DNA from: Paucibacter aquatile
GTDB taxonomy: Bacteria > Pseudomonadota > Gammaproteobacteria > Burkholderiales > Burkholderiaceae_C
Length of the DNA: 64,000 bases
Assembly (NCBI RefSeq): GCF_002885975.1
Contig: NZ_POSP01000003.1
Location: 3,472,001-3,536,000, forward strand
Direction: 5' to 3'
In this document: in pieces, positions 45,375-54,849 of the stretch
How positions within the stretch are numbered: the first letter of the stretch is position 1
Layout of the letters: every line of letters begins with the position of its first letter
Position numbers and translations under genes: made by a program
Notes under the pieces: model-generated
What the model saw: only the letters and a program-made list of their open reading frames with translations
Database searches by the model: none
Told to the model about the DNA's origin: nothing

Positions 45375-48300
45375 ATGGCCGCCCTCCAATCTGCACCGCC
45401 GGCCGAGGCTTTTGACGAGCCCTCGGCCATCGAGCCCCCGCTGAACGCCGCGCAGCAGGAGGAATCCCTGCGCGGTTTCAAATCGCGCCTGGACGCGATG
45501 ATGCTGCGCAGCGCGCGCGTGTTCCTGGTGCTGGTGATGCTGGGGGCCCTGCTCCAGATTGCCGGTACCTTGAACCAGACCGAGCTGGCCTGGTCTCTGC
45601 GCCTGAGCCGCGCCGGGCCGGCCACGGCCGTGTTGTTGATCTGTGCGCTGGCCTTGTTGCTGGCGCTGCGCTGGGGCGTGCGCCTGGCGGCAGGATTCTT
45701 CAGCGCTGCGGTGATGCTGGCCCTGTTTGCCTCGGCCGCCTGGCATGGCAACGGGGTGCGCTCCTCGGGCATGGGCGCGGTGCTGGCGGCCCTGGTGGTG
45801 ATGGGCCTGATGGTCGGGCCAAGGGCCGCCATGCGCGGCACGGTGCTGGCCTGTCTGGGCTTTCTCGGCCTCTGGCAGGCCGAGGTGCGCGGCCTGATCC
45901 CGGGCCTGGTGGTGCAGAACACGCCGCCGCTGAGCAGCTTCGCGGTCGTCTACAGCTTTGGCGCCGTCATGATTGGCTGGCTGGTGCTGCGCTACGGCAC
46001 CGTGTTCTGGGAGGTCACCTCCTCGCTCGAGGGCTCTCGCCGATTGCTGGCCGATACCGTGCGTGCGCAGCAGAAGGTGGCGCAGGAGCTGCGCGACAGC
46101 GAAGAGCGCTTGCGCATGTTGCTGGACAGCTCCATCACCAGCATCCAGATCCTGGAAGGCGAGACCGGCGCGCTGCGCTTTGCCAATGCGCAGACCCTGG
46201 AGAAGTTCGGCTGTGCGCGACCGTCCGATCTGGCCGAGGCCTTGATGTACCCCGGTGGCTTGTACGCCAAGGAGCAGCTGATGCAATGGGTGCAGCGCAC
46301 CCTGGATCAGGGGCCACAGTATTTCGAGTGGCAGTCGCGCCGTCGCGATGGCACGCCGATCTGGTGGGACATGAAGATGGACCGCATGCGCCTGGCCGGC
46401 CAGGCCTGTGTGGTGCTGTTCGGTCACGACATCACCGCCCGCGTGCGCGCCGAGGCCGAGCTGCGCGTGCAGCAGGGCCGGCTGGAAGACGATGTGCGCT
46501 TGCGCACGGCCGAGCTGCAGGCCGAGAAGCAGCGCATGCAGGACATTCTCGAAGCCCTGCCCATCACCTTGAGCATCCGTGACACGGCGGGGCGCTACAT
46601 CCTGATCAACCGCGCTTTCGAACAGGCCAGCGGCTTCAAGCGCGAGCAGGTGCTGGGCCAGACGGCCCGGGCCCTGTTCAACGAAGAAGTGGCGGCCGAG
46701 ATTGCCGAAACCGATGCCCAGCTGCTGGCCGGCAGTGCCAGCAGCCTGAGCAGCGAGCGCCAGATCGTTCATCCCAAGGATGGGCCGCACGACTACCTGC
46801 TGACCATGGTGGCCCTGGTGGACGCGCGCAAATCGCTCTATGGCATCCTTAATCTCGGCACCGATGTCACCTCGATCAAGCGCCTGCAGCGCGAGCTCAG
46901 CGTGGCCAAGGACGAGGCCGAGCGCCTGGCCCGGGTCAAGAGTGACTTCCTGGCCAATATGAGCCACGAGATCCGTACCCCGCTCAATGCGGTGCTCGGC
47001 CTGGCCCAGCTTGGCGTGAGCCGCAGCGCCGATCCGCTGGCCAGCCGCAATGGCTTCGAGCGCATCGTCCGCTCGGGCCGCCATCTGCTGGGTGTGATCA
47101 ACGACATCCTCGACTACTCCAAGGTCGAGAGTGGCAAGCTCGACATCGAGAGCCTGCCTTGCAACCTGGTCCACCTGGCCAAGGAGGTGGTGGATCTGGT
47201 GTCCGAGCGCGCCGATGCCAAGAACCTGCGCCTGCGCATGGAATACAAGTGCAGCTTCGACTGGGTGGCGCTGGACTCTCTGCGGGTGACCCAGATCCTG
47301 GTCAACCTGCTGGCCAACGCCATCAAATTCACCGACAAGGGTCGGGTCACCCTGACCCTGGAATCGCAGCGCGACTGGTTGCGCCTGTCGGTCACGGATA
47401 CCGGGCCCGGCATCCCGCCGGAGCAGCAACTGCGCATCTTCCGTGCTTTCGAGCAGGCCGACAGCTCCACCACCCGGCAGTTCGGCGGCACCGGCCTGGG
47501 CCTCAGCATCAGCAGCCAGCTGGCGCGCGCCATGGGCGGTGACATCGAGGTCGACAGCGTTGTGGGCCAGGGCTCCTGCTTCACGCTCAAGCTGCCTTTG
47601 GTACGTGTCGAGCCGGGCCAACTGGAGCTGGTGGAGCAGCGAAGCGAGCTGCCCCCGCTCAGCGGGCCGGGCGTGCTTGACGATGCCAGCGAGGCCAAGG
47701 TCAGCCTGCGCGGCCTGCGCATCCTGATTACCGACGATGTGGACATCAACCGCGAGATCCTGCAGGACATGCTTCAGGTGGCAGGCGCCGAGGTACTCAG
47801 CGCCGAGGGGGGCGCGCAAGCCATTGCCCACTTGCGTGAACAGGGGCCGGCCGGCATCGACCTGGTGCTGATGGATGTGCAGATGCCCGAGATGGACGGC
47901 TATGAGGCCACCCGCCGCCTGCACCAGCTGGCGCCCCAACTGCCCGTGATCGCGCTGACCGCCCATGCCCTGGCCGAAGAGCGTCAGCGCTGCCTGGCGG
48001 CCGGCATGGTGGCTCACATCAGCAAGCCGATCGACCAGGCCGAGCTGCTGCGTACCTTGACGAGCTTGAGCGCAGGCATCCCCCGACGCGCCAGTCTCAA
48101 GCTGAGCAGCATGCAGCAGCCGGACACCGCTGTGCCTGCAACGCCGGCCTCCATGCCAGCGCCTGTGCCGCCGGCTTCAACAGAGGCGATTCAGGCGCCT
48201 GCTCCCGCCAGTCTCTGGCCCGATCTGCCGGGCACCGACTTCGCCGCGGCGTTGACCCGCTGTGCGGGTCGCCAGGAGTTGCTGGCCAAACTGCTGGGTA

Positions 48301-48572
48301 CCTTCGCCAAGCAGTACAGCCAGCACCAATCGTTGTTCGAAGAGGCCCTGGTGGCTGGCGGCAGCACCTTGGCCAGCGCCGCCCACCGACTCAAGGGCCT
48401 GGCTGCCAATCTGGGCATGAACCGCCTGGCCGACTGCGCCGCTGCCTTGGAGCATGCCGCCGGCCCCCAGGGTGAGCCCGGCCAGATCACTCCGGCCCTG
48501 ATGGCCTTGAACCGCGAGCTCTCCCCCATGATCGGAGCGATTCAGGCCTGGCGCGAGCGGGCGCAGGGCTGA
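45375..48572 (+). CDS. Hybrid histidine kinase (TM-PAS-PAS-HisKA-HATPase-REC-Hpt)
   Basis: A 1065-residue inner-membrane sensor. About six membrane segments lie at residues 45-215. Two PAS regions follow (about 240-365 and 390-500). The kinase core has FLANMSHEIRTPLNAVLG (H near 527), NLLANAIKF and GTGLGLSIS. The receiver has the phospho-acceptor in LVLMDVQMPEMDGYEA (D near 833) and the Hpt domain AAHRLKGLAANLG (H near 1004). It is thus a full phosphorelay in one chain, likely passing phosphate to the response regulator encoded just upstream. Signal unknown. Confidence 0.92.
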   Translation: MAALQSAPPAEAFDEPSAIEPPLNAAQQEESLRGFKSRLDAMMLRSARVFLVLVMLGALLQIAGTLNQTELAWSLRLSRAGPATAVLLICALALLLALRWGVRLAAGFFSAAVMLALFASAAWHGNGVRSSGMGAVLAALVVMGLMVGPRAAMRGTVLACLGFLGLWQAEVRGLIPGLVVQNTPPLSSFAVVYSFGAVMIGWLVLRYGTVFWEVTSSLEGSRRLLADTVRAQQKVAQELRDSEERLRMLLDSSITSIQILEGETGALRFANAQTLEKFGCARPSDLAEALMYPGGLYAKEQLMQWVQRTLDQGPQYFEWQSRRRDGTPIWWDMKMDRMRLAGQACVVLFGHDITARVRAEAELRVQQGRLEDDVRLRTAELQAEKQRMQDILEALPITLSIRDTAGRYILINRAFEQASGFKREQVLGQTARALFNEEVAAEIAETDAQLLAGSASSLSSERQIVHPKDGPHDYLLTMVALVDARKSLYGILNLGTDVTSIKRLQRELSVAKDEAERLARVKSDFLANMSHEIRTPLNAVLGLAQLGVSRSADPLASRNGFERIVRSGRHLLGVINDILDYSKVESGKLDIESLPCNLVHLAKEVVDLVSERADAKNLRLRMEYKCSFDWVALDSLRVTQILVNLLANAIKFTDKGRVTLTLESQRDWLRLSVTDTGPGIPPEQQLRIFRAFEQADSSTTRQFGGTGLGLSISSQLARAMGGDIEVDSVVGQGSCFTLKLPLVRVEPGQLELVEQRSELPPLSGPGVLDDASEAKVSLRGLRILITDDVDINREILQDMLQVAGAEVLSAEGGAQAIAHLREQGPAGIDLVLMDVQMPEMDGYEATRRLHQLAPQLPVIALTAHALAEERQRCLAAGMVAHISKPIDQAELLRTLTSLSAGIPRRASLKLSSMQQPDTAVPATPASMPAPVPPASTEAIQAPAPASLWPDLPGTDFAAALTRCAGRQELLAKLLGTFAKQYSQHQSLFEEALVAGGSTLASAAHRLKGLAANLGMNRLADCAAALEHAAGPQGEPGQITPALMALNRELSPMIGAIQAWRERAQG

Positions 48573-48820
48573 GCGGAAAGCCAGGGCTGGGCACCCTGGA
48601 AATGTTTGCCTAGCCCCACCTTGCTGCACTGCGTCTGTACGGGAAGTCATGTCCCTTGTGTCGTCGATGCTTTCGGGCAACGAACAGGGTTAGCCCTGCG
48701 ACGTGCGCTACGACTGAGACGAAAAATCCGACCACCGCACCTCCTGTGTGGCCCCGTGCTGGGCGAGCCGCTTGGACGCGGGTTCATAGCCATCCCATAA
48801 AGATCAAAAAGGAGAACTTG

Positions 48821-51592
48821 ATGCTGAAGCAGAAACGTCTGTGTACCGCGCTGGCATACGTGTATGCCGGTGGAATGAGTTTGATGGCGCCAGCCTTGGC
48901 TCAGGAAAGCCTGGAGCGAGTGTCCGTCACAGGCTCCTCCATCAAGCGCTTAGATTCGGAGACTGCTTTGCCTGTTTCCGTAATTACACGCGAACAGATC
49001 GACAAAAGCGGCGCAACCAGTGTCGAAGACTTGTTGCGCCGAGTGTCTGCCAGCGCTGCTGCATTTTCTGATGCAACTCAGGGTGTAGGTTATGCAACAT
49101 CCAACGCGAACATGCGAGGACTGGGCGCCAACTCCACCTTGGTGCTTCTGAATGGCCGCCGCTTGGCCAACCATCCCTTCGGTTCGATTGGCGGCAATGT
49201 TTCGGTGGACCTGAATAGCATTCCATTCGCTGCCATCGAGCGCGTCGAGGTTCTGCGTGACGGTGCTTCCGCCGTTTACGGCACGGATGCCGTGGGCGGT
49301 GTGATCAACTTCATTACGCGTCGCGATTACAAGCGTGGTGAAGTTTCTCTTCGTTACGGTACGACCAGCGCGAACATTGGCGGTAGCGAAAAGGGCGCAT
49401 CCCTGTCTCTGGGTTTGGGTGACTACAACTCCGACAAGTTCAATTTGTTGGTGACCGCCAATCTGCAGAAGAACACCCGTCTCCGTGCGGTCGATCAGAA
49501 GCTGTACAACCGATTCGACGAAATCGCCGATGCTGGTGCGCCGACATCGGGTCGTTCTTTCCCTGGCCGCTTGGTGGACTTCAACATCACACCGGGCGCC
49601 TACCCCGAGCTGAACCCTGGGGCGGCGTTCTCCGCCTGCGATCCTGAAAGCACTGTCTTGCAAACCCTGGCCGCAACCACACCCAATGGCACGGCCAAGA
49701 AGCGATGCCGTTTCATTTACGCCGCGGTGCTGGACAACCTGCCTGATCAAGACAAAGGTGATCTGTTCGGTCGCTTGAGCTTCAAGATCGACCAGAACCA
49801 CGAAGTGTTCGCAGAGGCGTCTTATGCCCGTGCGCATGGCATCGGTCGCATTGCACCAGTTCCCATCGATTCCACGGCCGGCCATTTCGATCGAAAGACG
49901 GGTGAGTATCCGTCCTTCAAGATGCCGACCAGCAGCCCATACTTCCCCAGGGATTTACTCACCAAGCTGGGCTATACCGCGGCCACCTGGGATCCAGATG
50001 GCGATGGTTTCACGGAGGTGGCGCTTCGCGCAGTGCCCCTGGGCAACCGGATCAACGACAACACGAACGAGCAAACCCGTCTGGTGCTCGGTGCACGCGG
50101 CATGCTGTCGGGTTGGGACTACGACAGCGGCCTGACGCTGTCTCAAGCCAAGGGATCGCTGTCGTACGAGAACTATGTGCACGAGGGCCGTTTCATCACG
50201 GCCCTGGCCACTGGGAACATCAACCCTTTTGGTGCCAGCACAGATATGGCGGCCTGGAACAGCGCTCGCATGGAAGGAGCAATGCGCCGCTCCAAGGCCC
50301 GGACCCTCGGCTTTGATGCCAAGGCCAGCCGCGATCTTTTTGAGATGGCTGGCGGCGCGGCTGCATTGGCTGTCGGGCTTGACCTGCGTCACGAAAAGGC
50401 GGACGACCAGCCGGTCAATCCGGACTACGCTGCGGGTTTGCATGTTGGCGGTGAGGGCACGGTGCCAGCGACAGCGGCCTCGCGTTCCATCAGCGCCGTG
50501 TTTACTGAAATGAGCCTGCCCTTTGCAAAGGGGTGGGAGGGCACGCTGGCGGCTCGTTTTGACAAGTACAGTGACTTTGGTTCGACCTTCAATCCACGCG
50601 TGGCGCTGCGTTTCCAACCGAGCAAGGAAGTCATGTTCCGCGGGTCTTTTGGGACGGGGTTCCGCGCCCCGACGCTGTGGGATGTGCACAGCCCGGCAGC
50701 CTTCACGAATACCGCAAACCCCGCCACCGACAAGAACTGTCCTGCAGCCATGCTGGCTGATGAGGACCCGCGCTGTGTGGACAACCAGTTCAATGTGTTG
50801 AATACGGCCTCGGCCAATCTCAAGGCAGAGCGCTCCAGGCAGTACACCCTGGGCATGGTGTTCGAACCCAGCAAGGGCTTGTCTGCGACCGTGGACTACT
50901 GGGCCATCTCCAAGACCGATCAGATCAGCCAGATCGGTGGCGATGCCATTCTTAGCAACGACTATCTGTTGAATCTATACGCCTCCCGCGTCCATCGCAT
51001 CACCACCGGCGCCAATGCAGGCATCATTTCCTATATTGATACCCCGATCGAGAACCTTGGCAAGCTCAAGACCTCGGGCCTGGATGTGGATCTGCGTGGC
51101 AGCTGGAAGCTGGCCGACATGGGCATGTTCAATGCAGGCATCACTGGTACTTATGTTGCACAGTGGAAGCGGCAAGTTGGCAAGGACACACCCTACATCA
51201 GCTATGTTGGTACGGCTGGCGATGGCGCAGTGGTTCAGCCGGTGCCTCGTTGGCAGCACACGGCCTTCTTCGAGTGGCAGACGGGGAATTGGGCCCTGGG
51301 CTTGGAGAATGTTTACATCAAGGGTTGGACCGAGTCGGCCAAACAGGTCTACAACAATGTGGGTGGTAGCAGTGCCCACGATGTCAAGGACTCCAGCCGA
51401 TGGAATCTCTCCACCAGCTACAAGGGCTTCAAGGATCTGACTTTGCGTCTGGGCATCCGCAATCTGGGTGACAGCGAGCCGCCGTACACCGCCGTGCCGT
51501 CCTACGGCTCGCATGCCGCTGGCTATGCCGGTTCCTTCGTCGATCCGCGTGGCCGCTTCTGGTACTTCTCGGCCGGCTATCAGTTCAAGTAA
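48821..51592 (+). CDS. TonB-dependent receptor (large, substrate unknown)
   Basis: A 923-residue outer-membrane receptor. The signal peptide (residues about 1-27, ending PALAQ) is followed by a TonB-box/plug start LERVSVTGSSIKRLDSETAL and plug motifs NSTLVLLNGRRL and VLRDGASAVYGTDAVGGVIN. The barrel has the conserved FRGSFGTGFRAPT. It ends GYQFK rather than with a terminal aromatic. GGAG lies six bases before the ATG. Codon use looks somewhat less GC-biased than in neighbours. The plug type is common among receptors for peptides or polysaccharide fragments; nothing nearby fixes the substrate. Confidence 0.92.
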   Translation: MLKQKRLCTALAYVYAGGMSLMAPALAQESLERVSVTGSSIKRLDSETALPVSVITREQIDKSGATSVEDLLRRVSASAAAFSDATQGVGYATSNANMRGLGANSTLVLLNGRRLANHPFGSIGGNVSVDLNSIPFAAIERVEVLRDGASAVYGTDAVGGVINFITRRDYKRGEVSLRYGTTSANIGGSEKGASLSLGLGDYNSDKFNLLVTANLQKNTRLRAVDQKLYNRFDEIADAGAPTSGRSFPGRLVDFNITPGAYPELNPGAAFSACDPESTVLQTLAATTPNGTAKKRCRFIYAAVLDNLPDQDKGDLFGRLSFKIDQNHEVFAEASYARAHGIGRIAPVPIDSTAGHFDRKTGEYPSFKMPTSSPYFPRDLLTKLGYTAATWDPDGDGFTEVALRAVPLGNRINDNTNEQTRLVLGARGMLSGWDYDSGLTLSQAKGSLSYENYVHEGRFITALATGNINPFGASTDMAAWNSARMEGAMRRSKARTLGFDAKASRDLFEMAGGAAALAVGLDLRHEKADDQPVNPDYAAGLHVGGEGTVPATAASRSISAVFTEMSLPFAKGWEGTLAARFDKYSDFGSTFNPRVALRFQPSKEVMFRGSFGTGFRAPTLWDVHSPAAFTNTANPATDKNCPAAMLADEDPRCVDNQFNVLNTASANLKAERSRQYTLGMVFEPSKGLSATVDYWAISKTDQISQIGGDAILSNDYLLNLYASRVHRITTGANAGIISYIDTPIENLGKLKTSGLDVDLRGSWKLADMGMFNAGITGTYVAQWKRQVGKDTPYISYVGTAGDGAVVQPVPRWQHTAFFEWQTGNWALGLENVYIKGWTESAKQVYNNVGGSSAHDVKDSSRWNLSTSYKGFKDLTLRLGIRNLGDSEPPYTAVPSYGSHAAGYAGSFVDPRGRFWYFSAGYQFK

Positions 51593-51651
51593 GTCCCAAA
51601 TTCATCGGTGTGCCGGCTTGCCGGCCGCCGATGACCATTGCCCAGCTCAAA

Positions 51652-51687
51652 CCCCGCCCAGGTCACGGACTTCGGCGGGATTTTTTT
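51652..51687 (+). terminator. Intrinsic terminator after the TonB receptor gene
   Basis: CCCGCC and GGCGGG form the stem, with a long loop between, followed by A and seven T residues. It lies 60 bp after the stop codon, before the convergent glpK gene. Confidence 0.7.
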
Positions 51688-51701
51688 GGGGCGCCGTGCT
51701 G

Positions 51702-53195
51702 TCAGGCCGCCGTCACCTGCCGCACCGCATGCTCCCATGCGGCCATGCGTTCGGCGGCCTGGGCGCGGTTGCCGCTGGGCTCAAAGCGGCGCTCGGCCTG
51801 CCACTGGGCGCTGAGCTCGTCCAGGCCGGCGTAGACGCCGCAGCTCAAGCCCGCCAGGTAGGCGGCGCCCAGGGCGGTGGTTTCGATCACGCGCGGGCGC
51901 ACGACGGCGATGCCCAGCAGATCGGCCTGGAACTGCATCAAGAGGTCGTTGACGCAGGCGCCACCGTCCACGCGCAGCTCCTGCAGCGGCGCACTGCCGG
52001 CGGCGTGGGCGTCGCGGCTCATGGCTTGCAAGAGGGCGGCGCTCTGGAAAGCGATGCTCTCGATGGCGGCGCGGGCGATGTGGGCCTGCGTGCTGCCGCG
52101 GCTCAGGCCCAGGATGGCGCCGCGCGCCTCGGCCCGCCAGTAGGGCGCGCCGAGGCCGGTGAAGGCCGGCACGAACATCACGCCGCCGGCATCCGGCACG
52201 CTCTCGGCCAGGCTTTGCACGGCGCCGCTGTTCGGGATGATCTGCAGCCCATCGCGCAGCCACTGCACCACGGCGCCGCCGACGAAGACGCTGCCTTCGA
52301 GCGCGAACTCGGGGCTGGCCGTGGTCTGGGCGGCGCTGGTGTTGATCAGGCCGTTGGCCGAGGTCTGGAACTGCCGGCCGGTGTGCATGAGCATGAAGCA
52401 GCCGGTGCCGTAGGTGTTCTTGGCCATGCCAGGCTGGAAGCAGGCCTGGCCGAACAGGGCGGCCTGCTGATCGCCGGCGACGCCGCCGATGGCGATCTCG
52501 CCGCCCAGGTGGGCGGCCATCACGCGACCGAAATCGCCGCTGGATGGTCGCACCTCGGGCAGCAGCGCCGGCGGGATCTCCATCAGGGCCAGCAGTTCTT
52601 CGTCCCAGCGATTGCGCTGCACGTCGAAGAGCAGGGTGCGCGAGGCATTGCTGACATCGGTGGCATGCACGGCGCCGCCCGTGAGATTCCAGATCAGCCA
52701 GCTGTCGATGGTGCCGAAGGCCAGTTCGCCGCGCTCGGCCCGGGCCCGCGCGCCGGGGATGTGGTCGAGCAGCCACTTGAGTTTGGTGCCGGAAAAGTAG
52801 GGGTCGATCAGCAGCCCGGTTTTGGCGCGCACCATGGGGGTCAGGTCTTGCGCGCGCAGCTGGGCGCAGAAGGGCTCGGTGCGGCGGTCTTGCCAGACGA
52901 TGGCGCGGTGCAGGGGTTGGCCGGTCTGGCGGTCCCAGAGCACAGTGGTTTCGCGCTGGTTGGTGATGCCGACAGCGGCAATGTCGGCGGCGCGCAAGTC
53001 CGCTTGGCGCAGGGCGGCCTGGGCCGTGGCCCGCTGGCTTTGCCAGATCTCCAGCGCATCGTGCTCCACCCAGCCCGGCTGCGGGAAATGCTGGGCAAAC
53101 TCCTGCTGGGCCATGGCCACGATGCGGCCGCTGCGCTCGAAGACGATGGCGCGCGAGCTGGAGGTGCCCTGGTCGAGAGCGAGCAAATAGGACAT
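51702..53195 (-). CDS. glpK: Glycerol kinase
   Basis: A 497-residue FGGY-family kinase that makes glycerol-3-phosphate from glycerol and ATP. It begins MSYLLALDQGTSSSRAIVF, the phosphate-binding start, with GITNQRETTVLWDRQTG and GLINTSAAQTTASPEFALEG further on and the second FGGY motif around LRVDGGACVNDLLMQFQAD. The length matches the family. It is divergent from glpD, with only 30 bp between start codons. Confidence 0.97.
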   Translation of the reverse strand: MSYLLALDQGTSSSRAIVFERSGRIVAMAQQEFAQHFPQPGWVEHDALEIWQSQRATAQAALRQADLRAADIAAVGITNQRETTVLWDRQTGQPLHRAIVWQDRRTEPFCAQLRAQDLTPMVRAKTGLLIDPYFSGTKLKWLLDHIPGARARAERGELAFGTIDSWLIWNLTGGAVHATDVSNASRTLLFDVQRNRWDEELLALMEIPPALLPEVRPSSGDFGRVMAAHLGGEIAIGGVAGDQQAALFGQACFQPGMAKNTYGTGCFMLMHTGRQFQTSANGLINTSAAQTTASPEFALEGSVFVGGAVVQWLRDGLQIIPNSGAVQSLAESVPDAGGVMFVPAFTGLGAPYWRAEARGAILGLSRGSTQAHIARAAIESIAFQSAALLQAMSRDAHAAGSAPLQELRVDGGACVNDLLMQFQADLLGIAVVRPRVIETTALGAAYLAGLSCGVYAGLDELSAQWQAERRFEPSGNRAQAAERMAAWEHAVRQVTAA

Positions 53196-53225
53196 GGCGT
53201 CAAGCCCTTGGCTTAGAGTCCGGGG

Positions 53226-54839
53226 ATGGACCATTTTGACGTACTGGTGGTGGGCGGCGGCATCAATGGTGCCGGCATCGCGCGTGACCTGGCGGGCCGC
53301 GGCTGGCGGGTGTTGCTGGCCGAGGCTTCCGATCTGGCGGCGCACACCTCCTCGTCGAGCACCAAGCTGATTCACGGGGGCCTGCGCTACCTGGAGTACT
53401 ACGAGTTCTCGCTGGTGCGCAAGGCGCTGCAGGAGCGCGAGCTGCTGCTCAAGAGCGCCCCGCACATCATGTGGCCGCTGCGCTTCGTGATGCCGCATGA
53501 CCGGGCCATGCGCCCGGCCTGGATGATCCGCATCGGCCTCTTCCTCTACGACCATCTGGCCCGGCGAGAGTGGCTGCCCGGTTCTGCCGGGCTGCGCCTG
53601 CGTGACAGCCCCTTCGGTGCGCCACTGAAGCCCGAGTTCGAGCGCGGTTTCGAGTACTCCGACGGCTGGGTGGACGATGCCCGCCTGGTGCTGCTCAACG
53701 CCCTGGATGCGCATGCCAAGGGCGCCGAGATCCTGACCCACTGCACCGTGACCGAAGCGCAGCGCGAAACCGCGGAGCAGGGCGGGGGCTGGCGCGTCCG
53801 CCTGCAGATGGCTCACGGTGAGCGCCGGGTCCAGGCGCGCGCCCTGGTCAACGCGGCCGGCCCCTGGGCCGAGACCTTTCTGCGCCAAGTGGCGCGCCCG
53901 GCCGCGGGCGAGCCCCTGGCCACCAAAAGCCTGCGCCTGGTCAAGGGCAGCCATATCGTCGTGCGCCGTCGCTTCGACCACGACCATGCCTACATCTTCC
54001 AGAACCCCGACCGGCGCATCATCTTCGCGATTCCCTACGAGGGCGAGTTCACCCTGATCGGCACCACCGATGTGGAGCTGCCCGACGCCGCCATCGCCGG
54101 CTTTGCCAAGGCGGAGATCGAGGCGCAGGAAGTGGCCTATCTGTGCGAGCAGGCCAGCCGTTATTTCAAGACGCCGGTGCGGCCCGATGAGGTGCTGTGG
54201 AGCTATGCCGGTGTGCGACCGCTGCTCGACGATGCCTCGGGCGATGCCAGCGCCGTCACGCGCGACTATCTGCTCGAAACCCATGGCGACGGCGCGCCGC
54301 TGCTGAGCGTCTGGGGCGGCAAGATCACCACCTTCCGCAAGTTGGCCGAGGATGCGGCCGATTTGATCGGCGAGATGCTGGGTGAAGAGCGCCCGGCCTG
54401 GACGGCCCCGGCCCCGCTGCCGGGCGGCGATCTGTCGGACTGGATCGGTGCGGCGCAGCGGCCGGATCAAGATTTCGAGCGCTTTGTGCTGGCGCTGCAA
54501 ACGCGGCATGGCTATTTGCCAGCCCAGTTGGCCCGGCGCCTGGCGCGAGCCTATGGCTCGCGCGTGGGCCTGCTGCTGGGTGGCGCGCGGACGCTGGCCG
54601 ATCTGGGTGCCGAGGTGGCGCCGGGCCTGTTCGAAGCGGAACTGCGTTACCTGCGCGAGCATGAGTGGGCCCGCGATGCCGAGGCGGTGCTCTGGCGCCG
54701 CTCCAAGCTGGGCCTGCATTACAGCGAGGCCGAGCGGGCTGCCGTGGCCGCCTGGCTGCAGCAAGCGGCGGGCCGCAAAGAGAACGCCGCGCTCGGAGGC
54801 GCGGCGTTTGGAGATCGCAGCGGCGGGCCGCTGCTCTGA
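53226..54839 (+). CDS. glpD: Glycerol-3-phosphate dehydrogenase (FAD, aerobic)
   Basis: A 537-residue membrane-associated flavoenzyme that oxidises glycerol-3-phosphate to dihydroxyacetone phosphate and feeds electrons to quinone. The FAD motif is DVLVVGGGINGAGIARDLAG, followed by SSSSTKLIHGGLRYLE, both typical of GlpD. The C-terminal domain (LARAYGSRVGLLL) is usual. The last residues (GAAFGDRSGGPLL) are encoded across a terminator-like hairpin. With glpK it forms a glycerol catabolic pair; no glpF or glpR is seen. Confidence 0.97.
   Translation: MDHFDVLVVGGGINGAGIARDLAGRGWRVLLAEASDLAAHTSSSSTKLIHGGLRYLEYYEFSLVRKALQERELLLKSAPHIMWPLRFVMPHDRAMRPAWMIRIGLFLYDHLARREWLPGSAGLRLRDSPFGAPLKPEFERGFEYSDGWVDDARLVLLNALDAHAKGAEILTHCTVTEAQRETAEQGGGWRVRLQMAHGERRVQARALVNAAGPWAETFLRQVARPAAGEPLATKSLRLVKGSHIVVRRRFDHDHAYIFQNPDRRIIFAIPYEGEFTLIGTTDVELPDAAIAGFAKAEIEAQEVAYLCEQASRYFKTPVRPDEVLWSYAGVRPLLDDASGDASAVTRDYLLETHGDGAPLLSVWGGKITTFRKLAEDAADLIGEMLGEERPAWTAPAPLPGGDLSDWIGAAQRPDQDFERFVLALQTRHGYLPAQLARRLARAYGSRVGLLLGGARTLADLGAEVAPGLFEAELRYLREHEWARDAEAVLWRRSKLGLHYSEAERAAVAAWLQQAAGRKENAALGGAAFGDRSGGPLL
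54783..54808. terminator. Bidirectional terminator hairpin inside the 3' end of glpD
   Basis: A perfect 10-bp stem (54783-54792 / 54799-54808), loop TCGGAG. On the + strand it runs into TTT; on the - strand CTCTTT follows. It lies inside the last 19 codons of glpD and 42 bp past the stop of the convergent PEP-CTERM gene, so it can serve both. Confidence 0.6.
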
Positions 54840-54849
54840 CCAACTGGGC

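Noticed and set aside
48573..48820. Cobalamin riboswitch before the TonB receptor gene
   Set aside because: No B12-box (GCCACTG-like) or matching helices. Only a 6-bp hairpin near 48590 is present.
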